From: Ruminococcus sp. UBA7477
Lineage (GTDB): Bacteria; Bacillota; Clostridia; Oscillospirales; Ruminococcaceae
Assembly (NCBI GenBank): GCA_002479715.1
Contig: DLOT01000047.1
Location: 21,807-34,150 of the forward strand
DNA length: 12,344 bases
Direction: 5' to 3'
Both the position numbers and the translations under genes were made by a program. Below, one piece after another: positions 6,768 to 12,344 of this stretch. Each line of letters starts with the position of its first letter. The stretch's first letter is position 1. The notes under the pieces were generated by a model, which did not search any database, was not told where the DNA came from, and saw only the letters and a program-made list of their open reading frames with translations.

Positions 6768-6797
6768 TTGACAAAAAGGTGCTTTGTATGTTATCAT
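6768..6797 (+). promoter_or_regulatory. Sigma-A promoter for the phosphofructokinase gene
   Basis: TTGACA (6768-6773) and TATCAT (6792-6797) are separated by 18 bases, immediately after the pseudokinase stop codon. No intrinsic terminator lies between the two genes, so some read-through is possible. The -35 box also overlaps a short imperfect stem (GTCAA 6741-6745 with TTGAC 6768-6772). Confidence 0.7.
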
Positions 6798-6868
6798 ATA
6801 TTATGCATGATAGGGCAGAAAACCTGTTGGATCAATGATTTATGTTAAATTTTTTTGAGGAGGTGGCG

Positions 6869-7870
6869 TTGCCCGTAAGCATAGGAGCTTTCGGACAACA
6901 AAATACTATGATTAATGCTATAGGCGTTTTAACCAGCGGCGGCGACGCACCGGGAATGAATGCCGCTGTTCGTGCGGTCACAAGAGCCGCTCTCAACAAA
7001 GGAATCAGGGTTTATGGTATCCGCAGAGGTTATAGCGGCCTTATTTCGGGAGACATCATTGAGATGAGTGCCAGAGATGTTTCGGGAATCATTCAGCGCG
7101 GAGGAACGATCCTTCGTACCGCAAGATGTCCTGAATTCCGCACAGAGGAGGGCCTTCAGAAGGCTGCCGAAAAGTGCAGAGAGCTTAATATGGACGGCAT
7201 TGTTGCTATAGGCGGAGACGGAACCTTCAGAGGAGCGGCAGACCTTTCAAGACATGGCATCAAGTGTGTAGGACTTCCGGGAACGATCGACAACGATATC
7301 GCCTGCACCGAATACACTATAGGCTATGACACTGCTATGAATACCGCTATGGAGATGATAGATAAGCTCCGCGATACTACCGCTTCGCACGACAGATGCA
7401 CCGTTATTGAGGTAATGGGCAGAAGGGCAGGCTATATCGCCCTTAACACAGCGATCGGCGTCGGCGCGGAGGCTGCGATAGTTCTTGAGGAAAACTATGA
7501 CCTTGACGAGATCGCTTCAAATATGCTGGCGACAAAGAAGCAGGGCAAATCTCACTTCCTTATCGTTGTTGCAGAGGGCGTCGGACAGACCGATGTTATT
7601 GCAAGAGAGCTTCAGGAGAAAACGGGTATCGAGTCGAGAGTCACTGTTCTCGGACACGTTCAGAGAGGCGGAAGCCCCACAATGCGCGACAGAGTTGTCG
7701 CCACGGAAATGGGATATTATGCCGTTGAGCTGCTTGCGGCGGATAAAACCGACAGAGTTGTCGGAATGAAGGACGGCAAGATCTACGACGTAGACATTCA
7801 GGAGGCGCTTTCTATGCAGAAGGCATTTCCCGAAAGAAAGTACAAGATGCTGTACGATACGGCGTTTTAA
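6869..7870 (+). CDS. pfkA: ATP-dependent 6-phosphofructokinase
   Basis: This cytoplasmic enzyme phosphorylates fructose 6-phosphate to fructose 1,6-bisphosphate, the committed step of glycolysis. Visible motifs are the ATP loop LTSGGDAPGMNAA, GGDGTFRGA, the catalytic LPGTIDNDI, VMGRRAGYIAL for sugar phosphate binding and GHVQRGGSPT. Gly in GGDG and Gly in PGTIDND (rather than Asp and Lys) mark the ATP-using rather than the pyrophosphate-using type. The start is uncertain. The strong GAGGAGGT at 6857-6864 points to TTG at 6869 (333 residues), but that adds 13 residues before the usual beginning. The ATG at 6908 would give 320 residues, exactly the family length, yet has no good ribosome binding site. 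An ATG at 6842 also lacks one. The gene has its own promoter and no visible terminator before the folate riboswitch. Confidence 0.95.
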   Translation: MPVSIGAFGQQNTMINAIGVLTSGGDAPGMNAAVRAVTRAALNKGIRVYGIRRGYSGLISGDIIEMSARDVSGIIQRGGTILRTARCPEFRTEEGLQKAAEKCRELNMDGIVAIGGDGTFRGAADLSRHGIKCVGLPGTIDNDIACTEYTIGYDTAMNTAMEMIDKLRDTTASHDRCTVIEVMGRRAGYIALNTAIGVGAEAAIVLEENYDLDEIASNMLATKKQGKSHFLIVVAEGVGQTDVIARELQEKTGIESRVTVLGHVQRGGSPTMRDRVVATEMGYYAVELLAADKTDRVVGMKDGKIYDVDIQEALSMQKAFPERKYKMLYDTAF

Positions 7871-7887
7871 AATAAAATAATAGTTTT

Positions 7888-7997
7888 CACACAGAGTAGA
7901 GGGCCAAGCGTGAAGTGTCAGGCAGACGGGGAGTTGTTGCTTGAACGAAAAAGCTTTATAGGCTTTGCGGTTTGGCCTTTGCATCCCGCTGAATGTG
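7888..7997 (+). promoter_or_regulatory. Tetrahydrofolate riboswitch (THF-I, folT type), aptamer
   Basis: The region upstream of the folate transporter gene matches the folT RNA consensus in order: AGTAGA (7895-7900), GCGTGAAGTGT (7908-7918), GGGGAGTTGTT (7928-7938), ACGAA (7945-7949), GCGGTT (7967-7972) and TTGCATCCCGCT (7979-7990). GGGCCAA (7901-7907) pairs with TTGGCCT (7972-7978) as P2. CACACAG (7888-7894) pairs with 7989-7997 as P1 with a two-base bulge. It binds reduced folates and lowers transporter expression when folate is plentiful. No convincing promoter lies in the short space after pfkA, so it may be transcribed from upstream. Confidence 0.92.
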
Positions 7998-8020
7998 TAA
8001 CCGAAGCCTGTCGCTCCGAT

Positions 8021-8068
8021 TATGCACAAGGCTGTGCATATGCAATAGCATATTAGCATAAAAGGAGG
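8021..8068 (+). promoter_or_regulatory. Likely expression platform and ribosome binding site of the folate transporter
   Basis: TATGCAC (8021-8027) pairs with GTGCATA (8034-8040). The overlapping ATATGC (8038-8043) can instead pair with GCATAT (8048-8053), and TATGC (8039-8043) with GCATA (8056-8060), which abuts AAAGGAGG (8061-8068). These stems exclude each other. There is no T-run, so control of translation is more likely than termination. How the aptamer couples to them is not evident from reading alone. Confidence 0.5.
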
Positions 8069-8072
8069 AATT

Positions 8073-8693
8073 ATGATGGGCTTTTTTTCTATGTTTAAAA
8101 AATCTGCGGAAGAACTGAGATCGGTCAGATGCGTTGTCGTTACGGGATTTTTGGTCGCGGTCTCTATGGTTATTGAGGGCTTTTCGATCGACTTTTCGTG
8201 GTTCAAGATCAACTTTGCATTTTTGGCGATCGCGTCTATAGGTATGCTCTTCGGGCCGAGTGTTTCACTGATCGCGGGCTGTGCCTGCGATATCGTGGGG
8301 TATATAGCGAAGCCGGGTCAGGCGTTTCTGCCGATATATATTCTGGCGGCTGGGCTTCAGGGACTGATCTACGGTATATGCCTTTACCGCAAAAATGACG
8401 GTGTTTCAATCAAGCTTGCAAATAACAAAACACGGTCGGAAAGAGATATAACCTTGTTTGTAAGAGCGATATTTGCAAGATTGCTTGATGTGGTTTTTAT
8501 CAACCTGATAATTAATACCAAGCTTAATCTGCATTACGGCTTTATTCCTGAGCAGGCATACGGCGCGGCTATCGTTGCAAGGGTTTCAAAAAATGTGATC
8601 GAGCTTGTCGTGGATATTCCTCTGCTGTTTATGCTGCTGCCGGTCGTTCTAATAGCATATAAGCGCTCGGGCGCAGACCGAAAAATATCTTGA
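8073..8693 (+). CDS. folT: Folate-family ECF transporter S component
   Basis: This 206-residue integral membrane protein is the substrate-binding S component of an energy-coupling factor transporter; it would capture folate and work with a shared EcfA/EcfA'/EcfT module that is not in this window. About six hydrophobic segments are visible. The part FSWFKINFAFLAIASIGMLF, followed by GPSVSLIAGCACDIVGYI, AFLPIYILAAGLQGLIYG and LYRK, resembles FolT proteins, including the fold's typical Asp within the third segment. The THF riboswitch directly upstream supports folate as substrate. AAAGGAGG at 8061-8068 serves either ATG 8073 (4-base spacing) or ATG 8076 (7 bases); the latter may be the true start. 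The stop codon lies inside the -35 box of the scfA promoter. Confidence 0.85.
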   Translation: MMGFFSMFKKSAEELRSVRCVVVTGFLVAVSMVIEGFSIDFSWFKINFAFLAIASIGMLFGPSVSLIAGCACDIVGYIAKPGQAFLPIYILAAGLQGLIYGICLYRKNDGVSIKLANNKTRSERDITLFVRAIFARLLDVVFINLIINTKLNLHYGFIPEQAYGAAIVARVSKNVIELVVDIPLLFMLLPVVLIAYKRSGADRKIS

Positions 8694-8718
8694 CAAATAC
8701 AAGGATATGAGTTATAAT
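8690..8718 (+). promoter_or_regulatory. Perfect consensus sigma-A promoter for scfA
   Basis: TTGACA (8690-8695) and TATAAT (8713-8718) lie exactly 17 bases apart. The -35 box contains the TGA stop codon (8691-8693) of the folate transporter gene. The expected leader is about 26 bases and carries AAGGAG at 8736-8741. Such a promoter predicts high constitutive expression of the SCIFF precursor. Confidence 0.88.
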
Positions 8719-8750
8719 ATCAGTAATATCTATGTAAGGAGATCATCGCA

Positions 8751-8903
8751 ATGAAAAGAATAGTTACTATCAAGACCAGAGATATGAAGGAAAGCGTTAA
8801 GCATGGCGGATGCGGCGAATGCCAGACCTCTTGCCAGTCAGCTTGCAAAACTTCCTGCGGCGTTGCAAATCAGAAGTGCGAAAAGTGCGGCAAGAAGGAC
8901 TAA
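8751..8903 (+). CDS. scfA: SCIFF peptide precursor (six-cysteine ranthipeptide precursor)
   Basis: This 50-residue ribosomally made precursor is modified by the radical SAM enzyme next to it, which forms Cys thioether cross-links. The leader is about residues 1-18. The core has the SCIFF pattern GGCGECQTSCQSACKTSC followed by GVANQKCEKC. The cysteines are 21, 24, 28, 32, 36, 43 and 46, seven rather than six. In the studied Clostridium thermocellum homologue CteA the reported cross-link joins Cys32 to Thr37. Here Cys32 is kept but residue 37 is Gly, so that link cannot form on a side chain. The ATG at 8751 follows AAGGAG by 9 bases. A consensus promoter lies upstream and an intrinsic terminator separates it from the maturase gene. 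The function of the mature SCIFF product is not established. Confidence 0.95.
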   Translation: MKRIVTIKTRDMKESVKHGGCGECQTSCQSACKTSCGVANQKCEKCGKKD

Positions 8904-8922
8904 ATTGTTAATTCAAAGGCCG

Positions 8923-8959
8923 AAAATGCCGCTTGCTTTGGGGCAGGCGGCGTTTTTTT
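8923..8959 (+). terminator. Intrinsic terminator between scfA and scfB (probable attenuator)
   Basis: GCCGCTTGC (8928-8936) pairs with GCAGGCGGC (8943-8951) with one G-T wobble around a 6-base loop. The stem can be lengthened by AAAAT (8923-8927) with GTTTT, and seven T follow (8953-8959). The scfB ribosome binding site begins directly after it and no separate promoter is visible, so partial read-through is the likely route to scfB. Confidence 0.88.
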
Positions 8960-8978
8960 GTGCGGAAAGGGATTTGTT

Positions 8979-10364
8979 ATGATTCATCAGTATAAGCTAG
9001 GCGGATATAATATCGTTCTCGATACATTCAGCGGAAGCGTACACATTGTTGACGAGGTGGCGTATGACATAATAGAAATGTATGAAAACAGCAGTGATAG
9101 CGAGATCATTGAGGCGATAACGGCGAAATATCCTGAAGTTACCGAGCAGGATGTTCTCGACACCATTAAAGATATCCATGAGCTGAAAAATCAGGGCAAG
9201 CTCTTCTCTGAGGACGAGTATGCCGATAAAGCCTTTGATTTTAAAAACCGCCATACCGAGATAAAAGCGCTTTGCCTTCATGTAGCCCACACCTGTAACC
9301 TGAACTGCGAGTATTGCTTTGCGGGGCAGGGAAAGTATCACGGTGAGCAGGCTGTGATGAGCTTTGAAACAGGAAAGCGTGCGCTTGATTTTCTTGTTGA
9401 AAACTCCGGAAGCAGGGTAAACCTTGAGGTGGATTTTTTCGGCGGAGAGCCGCTTATGAATTTCGATGTCGTCAAACAGCTTGTTGCATATGCAAGAAGC
9501 ATTGAAAAAGACAAGGGCAAAAACTTTCGCTTTACTCTCACTACGAACGGAGTTCTGCTTGATGATGAGGTGACAGAATTTGCAAATAAGGAGTGCCATA
9601 ACGTTGTTCTTTCGCTGGACGGGCGCAAAGAGGTTCATGACCGACTGCGGAAAACGATAAACGGCAAGGGAAGCTACGACACTATAGTTCCGAAGTTTCG
9701 GGAGTTTGTCAAAAAGCGGGGAGATAAGGGCTATTATGTCCGCGGTACATATACACACAATAACACCGATTTTTATAACGACATAATGCATATGGCGGAC
9801 TTAGGCTTTACAGAGCTTTCAATGGAGCCTGTAGTTTGTTCTCCGAGCGACCCCTATGCCCTCACTGATGAGGATTTCCCCGTACTCTGCGAGCAGTATG
9901 AGAAGCTGGCTGTTGAAATGCTCCGTCGTGAAAAAGAGGGCAAGCCGATCACATTCTATCACTATATGATAGACCTCGAGGGAGGACCGTGCATATATAA
10001 GAGGATCTCAGGCTGCGGAAGCGGAACAGAGTATCTTGCCGTTACCCCTTGGGGAGAGCTTTTCCCGTGTCATCAGTTTGTCAACGATCCTAAGTACAGC
10101 ATGGGCGATATATGGAAAGGCATCACCAACACAGCGCTTCGGGATGAGTTCAAAATGTGTAACGCATATGCGAGAAAAGAGTGTGCCGAATGCTGGGCAA
10201 AGCTCTATTGCAGCGGAGGCTGCGCGGCAAATGCATATCATGCGACAGGCTCGATCTCCGGGGTATATGACTATGGCTGCCGGCTTTTCAAAAAGCGTAT
10301 TGAGTGCGCGATAATGATAAAAACAGCTGAGGCGATAGAGGATATGGGAGATGCCGACAAATAA
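8979..10364 (+). CDS. scfB: SCIFF peptide maturase, radical SAM/SPASM enzyme forming thioether cross-links
   Basis: This 461-residue cytoplasmic enzyme uses S-adenosylmethionine and iron-sulfur clusters to link Cys sulfur to a carbon of another residue in the SCIFF precursor. An N-terminal recognition domain (about 1-85) starts MIHQYKLGGYNIVLD, as in known SCIFF maturases. The radical SAM cluster motif is Cys106, Cys110, Cys113 (CNLNCEYC), followed by FFGGEP at 153-158. The C-terminal SPASM region supplies cysteines for two auxiliary clusters: 346, 364, 394, 402, 405, 411, 415 and 434. All expected ligands appear present and the length is usual, so it should be active. ATG 8979 is chosen because GGAAAGG (8963-8969) precedes it; a TTG at 8958 lies inside the terminator T-run. 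It is probably expressed by read-through from scfA. Confidence 0.95.
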   Translation: MIHQYKLGGYNIVLDTFSGSVHIVDEVAYDIIEMYENSSDSEIIEAITAKYPEVTEQDVLDTIKDIHELKNQGKLFSEDEYADKAFDFKNRHTEIKALCLHVAHTCNLNCEYCFAGQGKYHGEQAVMSFETGKRALDFLVENSGSRVNLEVDFFGGEPLMNFDVVKQLVAYARSIEKDKGKNFRFTLTTNGVLLDDEVTEFANKECHNVVLSLDGRKEVHDRLRKTINGKGSYDTIVPKFREFVKKRGDKGYYVRGTYTHNNTDFYNDIMHMADLGFTELSMEPVVCSPSDPYALTDEDFPVLCEQYEKLAVEMLRREKEGKPITFYHYMIDLEGGPCIYKRISGCGSGTEYLAVTPWGELFPCHQFVNDPKYSMGDIWKGITNTALRDEFKMCNAYARKECAECWAKLYCSGGCAANAYHATGSISGVYDYGCRLFKKRIECAIMIKTAEAIEDMGDADK

Positions 10365-10368
10365 AAAC

Positions 10369-10400
10369 AAAGCACCGAGTTTTGATAAATTCGGTGCTTT
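10369..10400. terminator. Bidirectional terminator between scfB and the glycoside hydrolase gene
   Basis: AAAGCACCGA (10369-10378) pairs perfectly with TCGGTGCTTT (10391-10400) around a 12-base loop. On the plus strand the stem itself ends in TTT and is followed by ATTATT. On the minus strand it is followed by TTTGTTTTTAT. It starts 5 bases after the scfB stop codon and 28 bases past the convergent hydrolase stop, so it can serve both. Confidence 0.85.
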
Positions 10401-10427
10401 ATTATTCGCCGGGTCAACAGGACAGAC

Positions 10428-12344
10428 TTATTTGTCTGAAGCCGTTTTCTTTTCTCTTGCGTAGTCGATCAAAGACTGTGCGAGCGCACGGCCTTCGGGA
10501 GAATCTGCAAGTGATGCAAAGTCGGCGTTGCACACAAGCACTTTTCCGCCAAGACAGTCGTACTCATAAATCAGCGCCAGCGAGTGGTTGCGCGCAAAAT
10601 TGTCGATAGTGCGGACGATAACGCGCTTGTCGGTCTGTCCGTCAATAATTTCGCTCCTGGACAGACTGACGGGTTTATACCACATGGGCGTTGAGAAGCG
10701 CTTGCAGGAAAAGCCCTTCAGCGCAGGGTGTGAATTGTCGATAAGCAGTCCCATAGTTCCGACAGGGACCTGCTTGCCCATAGAGTTTGAGATATTACTG
10801 AACATCGGATAGCACCAGAAATCGGTGCAGTAAAAACCTTCGATGCTGCTTTCCGGATCCGGCACTCGGCTCAATATGACTGTTTCGCCTCGGGAAAGTG
10901 CTTCCTTGACTTCATCGTCCAGCTCACGCTTAATAAGGCAGCCTGCTGTGTCCAGCTTCTCAACAGTGCGGATTATGTCAAAAACGTAGTGGTTTCCGAT
11001 GTCGCTTTCTTCGATCCAAAGCTTCAGGCAATCGCCGCTTATGGTTGTTTCTATTCTTCCTATGTCCGCGTAGTTTTCATAAGGAGGTATTACAAAGCTT
11101 CCGCCGCTTTCGCCGAGCGACCAGCAAAGTCTTTTCCCCGCATAGGATATTCCGCCGAAGTCTGTCAGCTGAATATCGGCACAGAAGCTTTCGCCCTGTG
11201 TATAAACATACTTTTCAAAGCGCGCCAGAATAACAGTCTGTGAGAAAAACTCACGCCATTGCTTTGCTGAGATAAGACCCTTGCTGTCCATAAACGCATC
11301 GAGAATGCCGACCAGAGCAGTGCCCTGACCGGAGAAATCCTGTATGTCGAGGATCTGGCAGCCGGCAAGTGTCTTTGAACGCAAAACAGCTTCAAGTTCC
11401 TCCTTGTAACAGCTTACGGTAAGTGCGCCGCTGGCTTTAAAATAGTCGTCTGCCAGTTCGCCCAGACCGGCCTTTTCCAAACGTTCTCTGAAAACCTCAA
11501 GGTTGCGCGGTTTCAAAGAGCCTGTGTATTTTTCGATTTCGCAAAAGTTCGGATAAGTTTCATATTGACCGATCTCGTGCGTTATGATGGGTATGTCAGG
11601 CTTGAAGCCGCCTTGACTTCCCTCGGCCTTTACCTCCTTCACTCCGGTCCCGTACTGTATGCTTATCGTGCCGCCGGCGCTCTCGCCCTCGCCTGTGCCC
11701 AGAACAGCCGCGTCGTAGTCCTTGAGGGTCGACGGCTCATCGGTCTGAACGTGACCCAAGGGTGCGTCGCACATAGCATATGAGCCTCTGATAAGCCGTT
11801 CTTTTGAAAGACGGACTCCTACAAAATAGTCGTCGTTTTCAACAGTGTTCGGAAAGAATTGAAAGTTATTTGAGCCTTGCGTATAAAGCGGCCTGCCGTC
11901 GAACTCTCTTAGCCTGCCCATGATCTCGTTGATGCGCTTCGGATTTCCCCATAGCTCGTTGCCCATAGACATCATACAAAATGACGGGTGGTTTCCGAAT
12001 GCCGCTAATATTCTCAACCCTTCGGAAATAAGATATTCCTGTTCCTCGGCATTAAAGCCCTCCTCACCGGGAGCTGCGATCGTTCCCCAGAATGGCAGCT
12101 CAGGGGACATATAAATGCCGAGAATATCCGCTGCCTCAAAGGCTGCCTCGGGAGGGCAGCAGGTATGGAAGCGGTAGTGGTTTATGCCGTAGTCCTTAGC
12201 TGTTTTCATAACCCTGAGCCAGCTTTCAACATCTGTCGGGGCATAGCCGGTCAGCGGAAATATCATGCCGTCGTGCTTTCCGCGCATAAAGGTTTTTTCA
12301 CCGTTTATTATAAACTTGCCGCCGTCACACGAGAGCTTTCTCAT
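10428..12344 (-). CDS. Glycoside hydrolase family 2 protein, N-terminal part beyond the window
   Basis: The frame is open to the right edge, and the visible 638 residues begin within a typical GH2 sequence (RKLSCDGGKFIINGEKTFMRG type, the start of the catalytic barrel). An ATG falls exactly on the edge, but the usual N-terminal sugar-binding and immunoglobulin-like domains would lie further out. Hence this is a partial gene. The likely acid/base is Glu130 in MSMGNELWG and the likely nucleophile Glu257 in IITHEIGQY, numbered from the window edge. A C-terminal part near residues 510-630 (TDFWCYPMF, LLIDNSHPALKGF) resembles the flavodoxin-like end domain of some GH2 beta-galactosidase-like enzymes. 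The substrate (beta-galactoside, glucuronide or plant-polysaccharide fragment) cannot be told. No signal peptide can be assessed. It ends at the shared terminator. Confidence 0.85.
   Translation of the reverse strand: MRKLSCDGGKFIINGEKTFMRGKHDGMIFPLTGYAPTDVESWLRVMKTAKDYGINHYRFHTCCPPEAAFEAADILGIYMSPELPFWGTIAAPGEEGFNAEEQEYLISEGLRILAAFGNHPSFCMMSMGNELWGNPKRINEIMGRLREFDGRPLYTQGSNNFQFFPNTVENDDYFVGVRLSKERLIRGSYAMCDAPLGHVQTDEPSTLKDYDAAVLGTGEGESAGGTISIQYGTGVKEVKAEGSQGGFKPDIPIITHEIGQYETYPNFCEIEKYTGSLKPRNLEVFRERLEKAGLGELADDYFKASGALTVSCYKEELEAVLRSKTLAGCQILDIQDFSGQGTALVGILDAFMDSKGLISAKQWREFFSQTVILARFEKYVYTQGESFCADIQLTDFGGISYAGKRLCWSLGESGGSFVIPPYENYADIGRIETTISGDCLKLWIEESDIGNHYVFDIIRTVEKLDTAGCLIKRELDDEVKEALSRGETVILSRVPDPESSIEGFYCTDFWCYPMFSNISNSMGKQVPVGTMGLLIDNSHPALKGFSCKRFSTPMWYKPVSLSRSEIIDGQTDKRVIVRTIDNFARNHSLALIYEYDCLGGKVLVCNADFASLADSPEGRALAQSLIDYAREKKTASDK

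Noticed and set aside
8001..8068. Simple anti-ribosome-site pairing of GCTCC (8012-8016) with AAAGGAGG
   Set aside because: Only four or five base pairs are possible, too weak to propose as the riboswitch mechanism on its own.
7517..8212. Minus-strand open frame spanning the end of pfkA, the riboswitch and the start of folT
   Set aside because: It overlaps two well-supported genes and a conserved RNA on the other strand and has no motif.
8751..8903. Reading the Cys-rich 50-residue peptide as a metallothionein or small zinc protein
   Set aside because: The exact SCIFF core pattern and the adjacent SPASM maturase identify it as a SCIFF precursor.
8997..9791. Minus-strand open frame of 264 codons inside scfB
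   Set aside because: It is a shadow of the radical SAM gene, whose cluster motif lies in this region on the plus strand.

Overview
The window looks like chromosomal DNA from an anaerobic, fermentative Clostridia-class Firmicute, most likely a Ruminococcus-like gut bacterium. The indicators are a SCIFF peptide with its radical SAM maturase (a near-universal Clostridia marker), a D-lactate dehydrogenase, a MazF/NdoA toxin close to the Bacillus form, a folT-type tetrahydrofolate riboswitch, a PASTA protein of the PrkC type, strong AGGAGG ribosome binding sites and several TTGACA-17/18-TATNAT promoters. The genus is inference; no rRNA gene is present.

Left part, mostly minus strand (1-3573). The left end holds a short relic resembling a GNAT acetyltransferase core motif and an unexplained inverted repeat. 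Next come an AraC-type regulator with a C-terminal effector-binding domain, a 353-base gap with one strong hairpin, a D-lactate dehydrogenase with a cysteine-rich tail, a small CmpB-like membrane protein and a MazF/NdoA endoribonuclease with no adjacent antitoxin. The dehydrogenase has its own good promoter, whose -35 box overlaps the stop codon of the membrane-protein gene. The MazF gene ends in a clear intrinsic terminator.

Central part, plus strand (3758-7870). A consensus promoter drives a zinc-ribbon, single-pass membrane protein that ends in an intrinsic terminator. It is followed by a possible 27-residue lipoprotein-like mini-ORF, then by a 626-residue protein with an N-terminal zinc ribbon, a kinase-like domain, one membrane segment and two PASTA repeats. 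In that protein the ATP-anchoring Lys, the HRD Asp and the DFG Asp are all replaced, so it is read as a PASTA pseudokinase. An ATP-type 6-phosphofructokinase follows from its own promoter.

Right part (7871-12344). A tetrahydrofolate riboswitch leads a folate-type ECF transporter S component. Overlapping the stop codon of that gene is a perfect consensus promoter for scfA, the 50-residue SCIFF precursor. An intrinsic terminator sits between scfA and scfB (the radical SAM/SPASM maturase), which suggests an excess of precursor over enzyme. The precursor carries Gly where the studied homologue CteA has the cross-linked Thr, and it has a seventh Cys. A convergent minus-strand glycoside hydrolase family 2 gene, cut by the window edge, shares a bidirectional terminator with scfB.

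The most notable items are the SCIFF variant, the zinc-ribbon PASTA pseudokinase with its zinc-ribbon neighbour, and the alternating-hairpin region behind the THF riboswitch.
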